From: Acidobacteriota bacterium
GTDB taxonomy: Bacteria > Acidobacteriota > Terriglobia > Terriglobales > SCQP01
Direction: 5' to 3'
NCBI GenBank assembly: GCA_027315185.1
Contig: DAHUYO010000008.1
Coordinates: 1-64,000, forward strand
DNA: 64,000 nt
Positions 44,001 through 52,371 of the stretch are shown one piece after another (position 1 is the first letter of the stretch; every line of letters starts with the position of its first letter). Both the position numbers and the translations under genes were made by a program. The notes beneath the pieces are model-generated. The model was not told the origin of the DNA, did not search any database, and saw nothing but the letters and a program-made list of their open reading frames with translations.

Positions 44001-45180
44001 GGCCAGCTTCAGTAACCCGGCGATGGCGGTCGTCGCTGGAAGCACCGCGAGCTACGGTGCAGAGGTCCAATCCGTTGCCGGCTACCAAACTAACGTCTCG
44101 TTCAGCTGTGCAGGTCTCCCGCAGGGGCTTAGCTGCGCATGGACGCCAAGCAGCATCGCGCTGCCCGCGGGCGGCGCGGTCGAGGCGGGATACCAGATCG
44201 CCGTTCCAACTTCGTTTGCCGCCGGCAGCTACGGATTTGCCATCGAGGCCTCCGATGGCGTAGTTTCGCAAAGCGCGGCGGAGACGCTGGTGGTGGCCGC
44301 GGCGCCGGCGCCGCAGTTAGCGATCATGCCGGTATTTTCGGACTCGTTCCCCGCGCAGTTTCTGATGCCGAACGGCAACGCGGCGGCGCCGTTCTTCGTC
44401 AGCGCGAACCAGTCGTTCGCCGGCGGGACGGTGCAGTTGCAGTGTGCGGGCCCACAGGGCGCAACCTGTAACGTCCAGCCCAGCTCGGTGACGCTGGCCG
44501 CAGGCGGTCAGCAAAGCGCGGTGGCGGACATTGTGACCTCGGGAGCAACGCCAGGAGGGTCCGGTTCGGTGAGCGTCACCGCGACCAGCGGGACCCTCAC
44601 CTCAGCCCCGATGCCGATGCCCCTCTTCATCTACGGGGTGGTCCTGGGCGCTGTGGCTTCCCCTAGCGGCACCAAGCTGGCCGCCGGGGCGAGCCTTCCG
44701 TTCCAGCTTTCATTGCAAGGACAGAACGATTTCAGCGGCACGGTTACCTTGGGGTGCAGCGGCGTGCCCAATAATCTGAGCTGTAGCTTCGCGCCGGCGG
44801 TGGTCACGCTGGACGGGACCGCTCCGATCGCCGACACCCTGACGTTGGCGCGAGCAGCGACCGCTGCGGCGGCGACCCGTCGGGGCCCATTGTCACCGCC
44901 ATCGCCGGGTCTCGCGGCGGCGGCGGCATGCCTGCTAGGCTTGTTGGGATTGGGTTGGGCGGCCGAAAAGAGGCGGAGGGCGCTCGCCGCGGCGGTGCTC
45001 GCCATGACGCTGGCGTTAATGTGCGCATGCGGTGGGGGATCGCCTCCCGCCACCCCACCGGCCAGCGGGGGTGGGGGGAGCACGCCGCAGCCGGTGACCG
45101 CGGCGGTGACGATCGTGGCGACGTCGCCCGGGCTGGGAACCGAGACGCTGGGACAGGTGCAAGTGACTGAGCCGCAATAG
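41077..45180 (+). CDS. Giant exported FG-GAP/VCBS beta-propeller protein with Ig-like domains
   Basis: 1367 residues. A signal peptide (LLLALAVVAGGGYGLRAQ) leads into about eleven FG-GAP-type repeats between residues ~105 and ~860. Each has a calcium loop such as GDFNRDGKADF, ADVNGDGHLDI or GDFNGDGIPDM, followed by LGNGNGTF-like strands. About 880-1270 are Ig-like modules (GEVTLALPSATDTTITLASS, NVSFSCAGLPQGLSCAWTPS). Near the C-terminus two hydrophobic helices flank EKRRR, then CACGGG and a Gly/Pro tail. The architecture fits a surface adhesin or polymer-binding protein; the ligand is unknown. A TAGGTT box lies six bases before the ATG. Confidence 0.88.
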   Translation: MRLARMGLLLALAVVAGGGYGLRAQAPRGGTRAGWAGPTGRFFGWRVARREGRAAVASFRREADRVARPRRFGLVGTTPSASTSGAGLALPGLAARPAFPAGALTSAVATGDFNRDGKADFIAADAAQNRLWLYLGNGNGTFQAPSLVALSGQTPICMAAGDLQEMGYDEDLVVGEADSDSVEVLLANGDGTFAPGTLYTMPGPVIALQLADVNGDGHLDIVALVAGVGVEVLLGKGNGTFATTPLLSAAQPGVGPAAVGMVVAKFNSSGPPGIALVIPELQYGGFPVDVLAGNGDGTFSNAVIVSRTLATPRAITAGDLGGGCQDLIYSDASGELHVLPGNCDGTFGAETDYMIGDNEVTLAVADVNGDGHMDVVGTGAYENAPDDAGFAIPGSPPFGNVGGDSLAVMLGNGQGGLARARLYRGEPFLYGLAAADFRGDGRTDFVAVSQSAGQAVLFFNDGSGGFGTPEGESLGFTPGPTNDLDSLPMAADLNGDGQPDLGFIQFGMDGDRNAASVLSQGGWVYGPPVVSALMNPAPPGSGEIADCLIGQFHDGQTPDLVCGGVGTSNEAEIAFGNGDGTFAPPVTLGGPEPQPAMLVAGDFNGDGHLDFAAVTALPNSTDPAALGIAVFLGHGDGTFTEVDSTAPMPVPAAWDGSVVWSTYTGLTALYAGDFNHDGKLDLLAATPREVVTLAGNGDGTFGPPQPVPVSAWDDVKVFQAQAGGPWVLAAVPGQAAFAAQPATPPTVEIYLGQPDGSFALSQSFTLQQWNALPDPGDMIVGTIALPIVGDFNGDGIPDMAIGETDNFREPQPGIYGDSQIQFLVGRGDGTFVLDNDVFPMYKPELPQEAVPGGSGAEGLVEFDDVVSGMTVIPPAAGPPFQLALMGTPIAGTTGQGEVTLALPSATDTTITLASSEAGVTVPASVVVPAGSSSATFSVQVQGVSRALPFNITASNGTYATSATGTLAWSTPGFALASFSNPAMAVVAGSTASYGAEVQSVAGYQTNVSFSCAGLPQGLSCAWTPSSIALPAGGAVEAGYQIAVPTSFAAGSYGFAIEASDGVVSQSAAETLVVAAAPAPQLAIMPVFSDSFPAQFLMPNGNAAAPFFVSANQSFAGGTVQLQCAGPQGATCNVQPSSVTLAAGGQQSAVADIVTSGATPGGSGSVSVTATSGTLTSAPMPMPLFIYGVVLGAVASPSGTKLAAGASLPFQLSLQGQNDFSGTVTLGCSGVPNNLSCSFAPAVVTLDGTAPIADTLTLARAATAAAATRRGPLSPPSPGLAAAAACLLGLLGLGWAAEKRRRALAAAVLAMTLALMCACGGGSPPATPPASGGGGSTPQPVTAAVTIVATSPGLGTETLGQVQVTEPQ

Positions 45181-45774
45181 GCGTGCCCGGGGGCCAGTGC
45201 CCCGCGACGGGGGCCTCGCCGTGCCCGAAGAGACGCGGCCGACCATAAACCGCAGTGCCGCGCTGCGTGACTAGTTTGACCTTCGGAGTAGCCTCAACTG
45301 TCGCCCTCACCACCATTAATTGGCGAGCTGCCGCAGATGCGCGATGCAGCTCGGTCGGCGGGAAGCCCGAGGCTCCCGGCTTGGCGGGGCCTGTAGCTGG
45401 CGCTGCATCAAAATCCGGATGCCCCGCGACACCGTCCGGCCGCGTGGTCACGTCCACCGGCCCCACGGGCAGGAAGGGATGACCATCCAGGCGAGTAAAA
45501 AATTCCCGATGTGGAACCGGCGGTGAGAGTGGAGTGCCGAAATGGGGCGGAATTGCAGGGTTTTCTAGGGCATTCACCCGCCAACTCAGTGGCAGCAAAT
45601 TTGCAGGAAACCGCTTGGCCGTGTGCGGCATTCAACTGAGATGAGGTTGAGCCAGAATCCCCAATACTGTAGGAGTCATTCCGTTCCGGCCGTGGCCGTA
45701 AACGAATCGTTCGCCGCAAATGCCCATGTTGTTTTGCCCTAGCTTCACATCCCTAGATTGCCTGAGGTGACTTC
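45181..45774 (+). other. Intergenic, no gene supported
   Basis: 594 bases between the FG-GAP gene and the lipoprotein gene. Open frames on both strands (for example 45255-45482 plus and the minus frame ending 45631) lack start signals and family features. The part after 45480 is less GC-rich and probably holds the promoter of the next gene. Confidence 0.45.
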
Positions 45775-47223
45775 ATGCTGACCCTGACGAAACAATCCTG
45801 GCGCGCGCTGGCGGCGCCGCTTGCACTGGGTGTCGTGTTCGCGGCCGGCGCCGGCCTGGTGGCCTGCGGCGGCAACAATTCCATGAGCGGCCCGGGTGGC
45901 AGCACCACCACCGCCTCCGCGCCGTTGGTGACCAACGTCGGCGACGCGCCGATGACCACGGCGCTATCGGCGCAGGTCACGGTTTCCGCCGTGGATGCGC
46001 TCACCAGTTCGGGCCAATCCGTGGCCATTTTGCCCGCGCCCCGGACCATCGAGCTGGGGCCGCTGGGCGGCGTGCGCGAGCCGCTGGAACTGAACAGCCT
46101 GGCGGCGGGAACGTACACCGGGGTTCAGGTCACGGTGACCGCGGCGAAGCTGGTCTACGTGGATCCCAGCACCAATCAGGTGGTATTTGACACCAATGTG
46201 GCGCTCGGAGGCGGCGGGTCATCGGCCTCCGCCAGCTATACGTTCAGCAATCCGGTCACGGTCAGCCAGAATGCCGGCGTGGACCTGCGGCTGGACTTCA
46301 ACCTGGGGCAGTCGTTCGATCTGAGCGGCAGCACGGTCACCTTCACGCCGGTCATCACGGCGGCCATGGGCGACATTGACAAGGGCACGCCGGATGACCT
46401 GGATGTCCGCGCCGCCGGCATCGTCACCGCCATCAGCTCCTCCTCGGTGACGCTGACCATGTTCGACTCCGGCGCCTCGATCACCTTCGCGATCAACAAC
46501 GAGACCGATTTCGACGACAACACCACGGCCGCCAGCATCTCCACCGGCGCGGTGGTGTACGTGCGCGGCTCGGTGCAAAGCGACGGGACGTATCTGGCCA
46601 AGGAGATTGACCCCGCCGACGCCGGGTCGAAGTTCGGTACGCAGTTCAACGCCGCCGGCGCCGGCCGCGTCATCGCCGTCACCGACAACTCCAGCGGCCA
46701 GTTGAGTTCGTTCCAACTGGTCACCTACACCAACTTCGCCGCCGGGGAGATCGGGCGGGAAGTGACCGTGAACGTGAGCAGCACGACCAACTATTGGTTC
46801 AGCAACTGGGCCGGCAAGGCCGGCGTGACCGCCTTCGACGCCACGCAGATCTTTCCCGGGCAAACCGTGGCCTATGTCGGCAACAGCAGCGATGGCGGCG
46901 TCACCGTCAGCGCGCTGAGCGTTCGTCTCGGCCAGCAGACGCTGTATGGGACCCTGGGGTCCACGGTCAGCAGCGACACCGAGCCGGTCACGTTCACCCT
47001 GCAGCTCAACCCGATGACGCTGTTCCCTCTGCTGAGCGGCGCGGCGGATGTGACGGTGACCGGCGGTACCGACATGCGCTTCGGCGACAGTTTTGAGTCG
47101 GGCATTTCGGAGGTGACCCACTCCGACGCCATCGGCATCCACGGCTTCGTCGAGCAGGATGTCAGCGGCGGCGTGGTGAGCGGCTACACCGAATACTCCA
47201 CCCGCCTGGGCATGGATCACTAG
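45775..47223 (+). CDS. Lipoprotein with DUF4382 and DUF5666-like domains
   Basis: 482 residues. The lipobox is LVAC at Cys31 (GAGLVACGG), so the mature protein is lipid-anchored. Residues ~55-195 resemble DUF4382 (VTVSAVDALTSSGQSVAILP, GVQVTVTAAKLVYVDPSTNQ). Residues ~215-480 have repeated DUF5666-like beta units (VRAAGIVTAISSSSVTLTMF, INNETDFDD, ISTGAVVYVRGSVQSDGTYL). A GAGGTG site lies before the ATG. It probably faces the periplasm or cell surface with the FG-GAP protein upstream. Function unknown. Confidence 0.8.
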   Translation: MLTLTKQSWRALAAPLALGVVFAAGAGLVACGGNNSMSGPGGSTTTASAPLVTNVGDAPMTTALSAQVTVSAVDALTSSGQSVAILPAPRTIELGPLGGVREPLELNSLAAGTYTGVQVTVTAAKLVYVDPSTNQVVFDTNVALGGGGSSASASYTFSNPVTVSQNAGVDLRLDFNLGQSFDLSGSTVTFTPVITAAMGDIDKGTPDDLDVRAAGIVTAISSSSVTLTMFDSGASITFAINNETDFDDNTTAASISTGAVVYVRGSVQSDGTYLAKEIDPADAGSKFGTQFNAAGAGRVIAVTDNSSGQLSSFQLVTYTNFAAGEIGREVTVNVSSTTNYWFSNWAGKAGVTAFDATQIFPGQTVAYVGNSSDGGVTVSALSVRLGQQTLYGTLGSTVSSDTEPVTFTLQLNPMTLFPLLSGAADVTVTGGTDMRFGDSFESGISEVTHSDAIGIHGFVEQDVSGGVVSGYTEYSTRLGMDH

Positions 47224-47425
47224 GGGGTAGGAGCAGGGCGGTAAGCGCGCGCGGCGGGCGGCCATCCGGACCGTCCGCCGCGCGTTTGCGTCTGGCGGGC
47301 GGGAACGGCGCCCGGGCCAGCAGCGTGCCGCACAGCGGCGCGCTGCCCTGGGGCGGGCGCGGCACTGCACGGGCGCCTTGCGGGACTGGCGTGGCGCCGC
47401 CCGGGCGCTATCCTGGACGGGCGCC

Positions 47426-48289
47426 ATGCCCCACTGGACCTCCGAAACCTGTGCGGCGGGCGGCGTCTACATTCACTATTGGCGCGGCCGGTCCATTGAT
47501 GGGCGCGGGCCCCAGCGCGGCGACGCCGCGCGGCCCCCGCGACTGCGCGCCGGAAAAGCCAAGCCACCGTTGTTGTTGCACGGGCTGACGGCGAACGGCG
47601 CCTGCTGGGGTCCCGTGGCGCGCTACCTGGAATGCGATTTCGACGTGGTGATGCCGGACGCGTGTGGACACGGCCGGTCCAGCGCACCGGCACGGGGATA
47701 TCGGTATGAGGATCACGCCGCCGACGTCATAGCCCTCATCGCCGCGCTCGGCCTGGACCAGCCGTTTCTGCTGGGGCATTCCATGGGCGGGATGACCGCA
47801 GCGCTGGTGGCGGCGATGATGGACGCGGCGGTGCGCGGCGTCGTGCTGGCTGACCCGACGTTTTTGACCCCGCGGCGGCAGCGCGAGGTCTGGGAGAGCA
47901 ACGCCGCCGGGGAGCACCGCCGGCAGCTGGATCGGAGCGAAGGGGAGTTGGTGGCCGAGGCGCGCCGGCGCCATCCGCGGCGTTCGGCGGAGATCCTCGC
48001 GCTCCAGTGCGCGGCAAAACTTCAGACGCGAACAAGCGCGTTCGAGGTTCTCAAGCCGCCCGCCCCTGATTATCGCCAAACGGTCGGCGTGATTCGCGCC
48101 CCGATATTGTTGGTGCTTGCGGACGCCGGCGGCGTGGTTTCGGAAAAAACCGCCGGTGAACTATTTCGGCTGAACCCGCGCGTTCAGACCGGGCGGATTG
48201 CGGAAACAGGTCATGGGATCCCCTATGACCAGCCCAAGCGTCTGGCGGATGCGGTCGCCCAGTTCCTGCGGCCGCTGGCCCGCGTCTAG
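47426..48289 (+). CDS. Alpha/beta hydrolase with an in-frame repeat insertion
   Basis: 287 residues from the ATG at 47426. The fold is clear: oxyanion LLLHGLTANG (49-58), nucleophile elbow GHSMGG with Ser119, a likely acid in LLVLADAGGVV, and the general-base His in ETGHGIPYDQP. Esterase, lipase or C-C hydrolase activity is possible. Between the first strand (GVYIHYWRG) and KPPLLLHG, where relatives have only a few residues, lie about 25 Gly/Arg/Pro/Ala residues encoded by a family A 3' module in reverse orientation (47494-47541). The loop is on the surface and the frame is kept, so the enzyme may still fold. Confidence 0.85.
   Translation: MPHWTSETCAAGGVYIHYWRGRSIDGRGPQRGDAARPPRLRAGKAKPPLLLHGLTANGACWGPVARYLECDFDVVMPDACGHGRSSAPARGYRYEDHAADVIALIAALGLDQPFLLGHSMGGMTAALVAAMMDAAVRGVVLADPTFLTPRRQREVWESNAAGEHRRQLDRSEGELVAEARRRHPRRSAEILALQCAAKLQTRTSAFEVLKPPAPDYRQTVGVIRAPILLVLADAGGVVSEKTAGELFRLNPRVQTGRIAETGHGIPYDQPKRLADAVAQFLRPLARV
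47494..47541 (-). repeat. Family A, solo 3' module inside the hydrolase gene
   Basis: On the minus strand it reads GCGCGGC, loop GTC, GCCGCGC, then TGGGGCCCGCGCCCATCAATG in the family order. As in the copy at 28629 the arms are GCGCGGC/GCCGCGC and pair perfectly. Confidence 0.65.
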
Positions 48290-48302
48290 TTGTGCGGCCG
48301 GG

Positions 48303-48442
48303 GCGCTCGTGCGGATGAGGCCGTCCGCGGCCCAAGGTATGCCGTTCACGTTCAGCGGAAGCCCTCGGTCTTCGCCGCGGCTGCCTGGGGGCGCGGGCCG
48401 CTGGTCCGCATTCGCAGGCGGACGAGGCCGCACCCGCCTCCA
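48303..48442 (+). repeat. Family D repeats, two copies
   Basis: GCGGATGAGGCCGTCCGCG at 48311 and, at 48389-48442, GCGCGGGCCGCTGGTCCGC followed by GGCGGACGAGGCCG. They lie between the hydrolase and the second permease gene. Confidence 0.55.
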
Positions 48443-48455
48443 GCCCAGCTTTGCT

Positions 48456-48507
48456 CGTAAGCGGGACGCCTCGCCTGCGGTGGGTTGGGGCCCGCGCCCA
48501 TCATTGT
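48456..48507 (+). repeat. Family A, solo 3' module
   Basis: CGTAAGCGGGACGCCTCGCC, TGCGGTGGGTTGGGGCCCG and CGCCCATCATTG. The arms CCTCGCC/GGTGGGT pair only with wobble. It adjoins a family D copy. Confidence 0.65.
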
Positions 48508-48586
48508 GCCGCGATCGGGCTTCTCGCCGCCGGCCCGCTGCGGCATGGGCGATCCCGCCCCAATTGCCCGGCTGCGTAAGCTTGCG

Positions 48587-51034
48587 CTATTCCGCGCGCA
48601 ATGCCTCGGCGGGATCCAGGCGGGCGGCGCGGAAAGCGGGCACGAGCGCCCCGGCCAGGGCGGCGCCGGCCAGAACGGCGACAGCGGCGGCGAAGCTGAC
48701 CGGGTCGGTGGCCGGGGTGCGGAACAAAAATCCCTGGAGCGTGCGCGCCAGCAGCCAGGCGGCGATACCTCCGGCGGCCACGCCGGCGGCGGCCAGCCGC
48801 AGAGCCTCGCCCAGCACCATCCCTAGCAGCCGCCCGCGCTCTGCGCCCAGGGCCGCGCGCACGCCCATCTCCCGCCGCCGCCGTTCCACCGCGTAGGCCA
48901 TGACGCCATAGATGCCGATGGCCGCCAACGCCAGCGCCAGGCCGGCGAACAGGCCGAGCAGGACGGCGCGGAAGCGTGGCGCCGCCTCGCTGCGGTGCAT
49001 CAGCAGGCGCAGCGTATGGAGGGTGACCGGGACGGCGGGATCGGCACGGCGAGCGGCCGCCAACAGCTCCGGGCCCAGTGCCGCGGCGGAAGCCGCCGTG
49101 CGCGCCACGATCGCGTCGCCGCCCTGTTGCCCGACCTTGGTCGCCGGTAGGTAGAACTCGGCGCCAAAATGGCCGCCCAGGCTTGCGATCTGGATATGCG
49201 GCACTACGCCGATGACGGTGTAGGCATTGAACCGCTGCCCGATCGGATCTTTTCCCGGCCAAAACTCCCGCGCCATCACCGTGTCAATCATCGCCACGGG
49301 CCGGGCCTTGGGCGCGGAATCCGCCGCGGTGAACCGGCGGCCGCGCAGGATGGGGATGCGCATGGTGGCGAAAAAGCCCGGGCCGACGCCGATGCTGTCG
49401 CTGGTGGGTGGCTGGCGGCCGGCTTTGCGGCCGGGCAAGGATATGGTGGAGATGGAGAACGAACCGGTCATCGGCGGCACCTGCGTCAGTGCCGCCGACG
49501 CCACGCCGGGTTCGGCGCGCACCGTGCGCAGCAGGCGCTGATCGTAGGCACGGACCTGCGGCGGGGAATACGTCGCCGGCGGGCTGGGCTGGATGACCGC
49601 TATGTGACGCACCGCGTAGCCGGGGTTGACGCCGTTCAGCGCCAGCAAGCTGCGGAACAGCAGCCCGCTGCCCACCGCCAGCAGCAGCGCCAGGGCGATC
49701 TCCGCCACGACCAGGGTTTGCCGCAGCCGCCGCCCGCGGCGGTCGCCCCCTTCGCGCGGCCCGGTTTTCAGCGCCTGGATCAAATCCGCGCGGCGCAGCG
49801 ACCAGACCGGCGCCAGGCTGGCTAGCACGCCCGTGGCCAGGGCCATGCCGCAGGCGAAGCCCAGCACCCAAAGGTTGACGCCCGCGTGCGCGATGCGGGG
49901 AATGCCGGCCGGAACGGCGGCTTTCAGCGCCGTTAGCGCGAGCCACGCCAGCGCCACGCCGCCCGCCCCGCCGGCCAGCGCCAGCGTGACGCCCTCGGTC
50001 ACGATCTGCCCGGCGATGCGCCGCCGGCCCGCGCCAAGGGCGGCGGCGATGGCGAATTCCCGCTCCCGATTCACGGCGCGGGCCAGGAACAGATTGGCCA
50101 CGTTGGCGCAGGCGATCAGCAGCAGCAGGCCCGACGCCGCCAGCAACAGCCAGAGCGGATTGCCCGCCGCGCCCAGCACTTCGCGGCGCAGCGGGATCAC
50201 CAGCGGCGGCGAGAAGGCGAACGGGAAAGCATTGGCCTGGTGCTTCGTGCCCCGGTCTGTGGCGCGGGCGATGGCCCGCAGTTGCGCCTCCGCCTGCGCC
50301 GGGGTGGCGCCCGGCCGCAGACGTCCCACCACGCCCAGCTGCCACCAATAGGATGCATTGCCCGTATGGAACCGATAGGGCAGCCAATAGTCGTCCCGCT
50401 GCGGTCCGCCGAGCCCGGCTTCCATGCCGGGAAAATCGAAGCCCGGCGGCAGGACCCCCACGATGCGCCGTGCCACGCCATCCAGGCGAATCATATGTCC
50501 CAACGGATTTGGCCAGCCTAGCCTCCGCGCTAGGCGGTGGCTGATCAGCACCACGGGCGCCGCGCCGCCTTCATGTTCCGCGGGCGTGAAACCGCGCCCC
50601 AGCGCGGGACCGACGCCCAGCGTGCGGAAAAAGCCGGCGGTGATATTCGCGCCATTCAGCTCCTGGGCATAGCCCGGCCCACCCGGGCGGGAAAACGCCG
50701 CGGATTGGTCCTGATATCCGGCCAGCGAGAGAAACGCGGTGCGCCGGCGCCTCCAAGCGAGGAAGTCGCGGTCGCTGCTCCATGTGACGCCGGAACTGAA
50801 AAAGGGCGTGCGCGATTCCACCGCCGCCAGTTGTCCCGGGCGGGGGAAGGGAAGCGGCCGCAGCAGCACGGCGTAGACGGCGCTGAAAATGGCCGTCGCC
50901 GCGCCGATGCCCAGCGCCAAGGTCAGGATCGCCGCGGCGGAAAATCCCCGCGCTCGTGCCAGGCGCCGCAGGGCTTGCAGCCAGTTCCCGCCGCCGAAGC
51001 CGCCGCGCGCGCCGATGAATGTCCTGCCGCTCAT
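48587..51034 (-). CDS. Acidobacterial duplicated orphan permease (FtsX/MacB-like), copy 2
   Basis: 815 residues with the same plan as the copy at 31103: an N-terminal QALRRLARARGFSAAAILTL helix with GIGAATAIFSAVYAVLLRPL, a MacB-type periplasmic domain (VFADRDFLAWRRRRT-type patch, FFRTLGVGPALGRGF), an FtsX unit (about 300-425, ACANVANLFLARAVNREREF), a second periplasmic domain and a final FtsX unit (GVMAYAVERRRREMGVRAAL). It ends DPAEALRAE, close to the other copy. No ATPase gene is adjacent. Divergence between the two copies is high, so they are not a recent duplication. Confidence 0.9.
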   Translation of the reverse strand: MSGRTFIGARGGFGGGNWLQALRRLARARGFSAAAILTLALGIGAATAIFSAVYAVLLRPLPFPRPGQLAAVESRTPFFSSGVTWSSDRDFLAWRRRRTAFLSLAGYQDQSAAFSRPGGPGYAQELNGANITAGFFRTLGVGPALGRGFTPAEHEGGAAPVVLISHRLARRLGWPNPLGHMIRLDGVARRIVGVLPPGFDFPGMEAGLGGPQRDDYWLPYRFHTGNASYWWQLGVVGRLRPGATPAQAEAQLRAIARATDRGTKHQANAFPFAFSPPLVIPLRREVLGAAGNPLWLLLAASGLLLLIACANVANLFLARAVNREREFAIAAALGAGRRRIAGQIVTEGVTLALAGGAGGVALAWLALTALKAAVPAGIPRIAHAGVNLWVLGFACGMALATGVLASLAPVWSLRRADLIQALKTGPREGGDRRGRRLRQTLVVAEIALALLLAVGSGLLFRSLLALNGVNPGYAVRHIAVIQPSPPATYSPPQVRAYDQRLLRTVRAEPGVASAALTQVPPMTGSFSISTISLPGRKAGRQPPTSDSIGVGPGFFATMRIPILRGRRFTAADSAPKARPVAMIDTVMAREFWPGKDPIGQRFNAYTVIGVVPHIQIASLGGHFGAEFYLPATKVGQQGGDAIVARTAASAAALGPELLAAARRADPAVPVTLHTLRLLMHRSEAAPRFRAVLLGLFAGLALALAAIGIYGVMAYAVERRRREMGVRAALGAERGRLLGMVLGEALRLAAAGVAAGGIAAWLLARTLQGFLFRTPATDPVSFAAAVAVLAGAALAGALVPAFRAARLDPAEALRAE

Positions 51035-51148
51035 ATTCGCTGCGCCTCAATGTACCACCCTCATATTCCGGTGGGAGCCCAAACGCGGCCGGCCCCGGAC
51101 CCCGGTTGCTCTGAGGCCAACGCGTAGTCCCAAGGACGGCCGCCGCTT

Positions 51149-51475
51149 GTGGGTAGGGTTCCTGCCCTGCATTCCGTCGCCGCGCCCGTGGGTAGGGCTC
51201 CTGCCCTGCGTTCTTTCGCTCTCCGGGCGGCGGGTGCGGCCCCCGTTTCCGCCTGCTCCCCGATCCCCCATCGCGCCGCCAGCCCTGGAGGCGCGGGCCG
51301 CTGGCCCGCATTGGGTGCGGACGAGGCCGTCCGCGCCCCCAGAAAGCGCCGCAGGGGAAGGCTGTCATCGGCCCATGGGCATGCGCCCCTGGCGGTGCGC
51401 GCCGCCGGCCCGCAGTCCGCCCACTCGTGGGGTAGGGTTCCTGCCCTGCGTTCCGTCGCCCTCCGGGCGGCGGGA
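51149..51475 (+). repeat. Family C and D repeats, mixed block
   Basis: Three copies of GGGTAGGGTTCCTGCCCTGC type (51151, 51190, 51430) in the opposite orientation to those at 23.8 kb, with CTCCGGGCGGCGGG tails, and a long family D copy at 51291-51394 (GCGCGGGCCGCTGGCCCGCA, GGACGAGGCCGTCCGCGCC). They fill much of the 773 bp between permease 2 and the next gene; no gene is supported here. Confidence 0.65.
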
Positions 51476-51807
51476 CCGGGCAGAGCCTGCCATCCGCGGG
51501 CCGTCCGAAACGCGGCGGCTGATCCGGGCCCCGGAGTGGCCGAGCAAGTCGTGCACGCATTCCGCCCGGAAGGACAACCGGTGGCCGAGGCTGCCAACCT
51601 CGGCGCGGGCCCGAAGGTCCGCTGCTGCGCCGGCTCCATGCGGCGCCGGACGAAACGGAACCCCTTTCGGGCGCGTCCAGGAGGGCTCACGAGGGCCGGC
51701 GGGGCGGAAGGCGGACTCCTGCGGTCGCCGCGCGTATGTTCTTTGCTCGGCGGGCTTGCTAACGTTCGCCGATCCGCCACGTCCGCCAAAAGGAGAGGAG
51801 ACCCACA

Positions 51808-52239
51808 ATGCGCAATGCTTTGATACTGGCGCCCGCGTTGGCGGCATCGCTGGCCGCCGCGGCGGTTCCGGCCAGCGCGCGGTCCATCACCGGCAATTGG
51901 CAGGGAACGGTGCAGGTCGGGAAGATGCAGGTCCGGCTGGTGTTGCACATCCGCCGCGATGCTGCCGGCGCGCTGAAGGCGCGGCTCAATAATCTCGATC
52001 CCGAACACAGCGCCCGAATTCCGGTGACGGCGATCGCGCTGCACGGTTCGCGGCTGACCTTCTCCGTCGCCTCCATGAACTCCTTTTACTCGGGCATCGT
52101 TGCCGCCGACGGGAAATCCATCGCCGGGACGTGGACCACTCAGGGGCGGTCGGAGCCGGTGGAGTTCACCCGCATGACTTGGAAGGCGGTACCGGTGCAT
52201 TCGCTCCAACACCAGGCGCAGGGCGTTCCCTACCGCTAG
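51808..52239 (+). CDS. Small secreted lipocalin-like hypothetical protein
   Basis: 143 residues with a signal peptide (LILAPALAASLAAAAVPASA) and an AGGAG site a dozen bases before the ATG. The mature part alternates beta strands: ITGNWQGTVQVGKMQVRLVL, GALKARLNNLDPEHSARIPV, LTFSVASMNSFYSGIVAADG and IAGTWTTQGRSEPVEFTRM. The same GNWQGTL...LVLHI pattern occurs as an N-terminal domain of some secreted esterases; here it stands alone. Function unknown. Confidence 0.72.
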   Translation: MRNALILAPALAASLAAAAVPASARSITGNWQGTVQVGKMQVRLVLHIRRDAAGALKARLNNLDPEHSARIPVTAIALHGSRLTFSVASMNSFYSGIVAADGKSIAGTWTTQGRSEPVEFTRMTWKAVPVHSLQHQAQGVPYR

Positions 52240-52371
52240 GCGGGTGAGCGCCGCGGAACGCCCGCTCTCCCGGCAGGCCGGGCGGTGGCAGGCGCGGCCG
52301 CCCCGCCATCGAGGCGACGCCCCGGATATTCGCTAACGCCGCCTCGGCGGCGTTCCCGCAGGGTGCGCCGG

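Noticed and set aside
45181-45631. Leftward frame reading PVGPVDVTTRPDGVAGHPDF
   Set aside because: It looked protein-like at first, but it continues antisense through the end of the FG-GAP gene and has no start signal or family match I can name.
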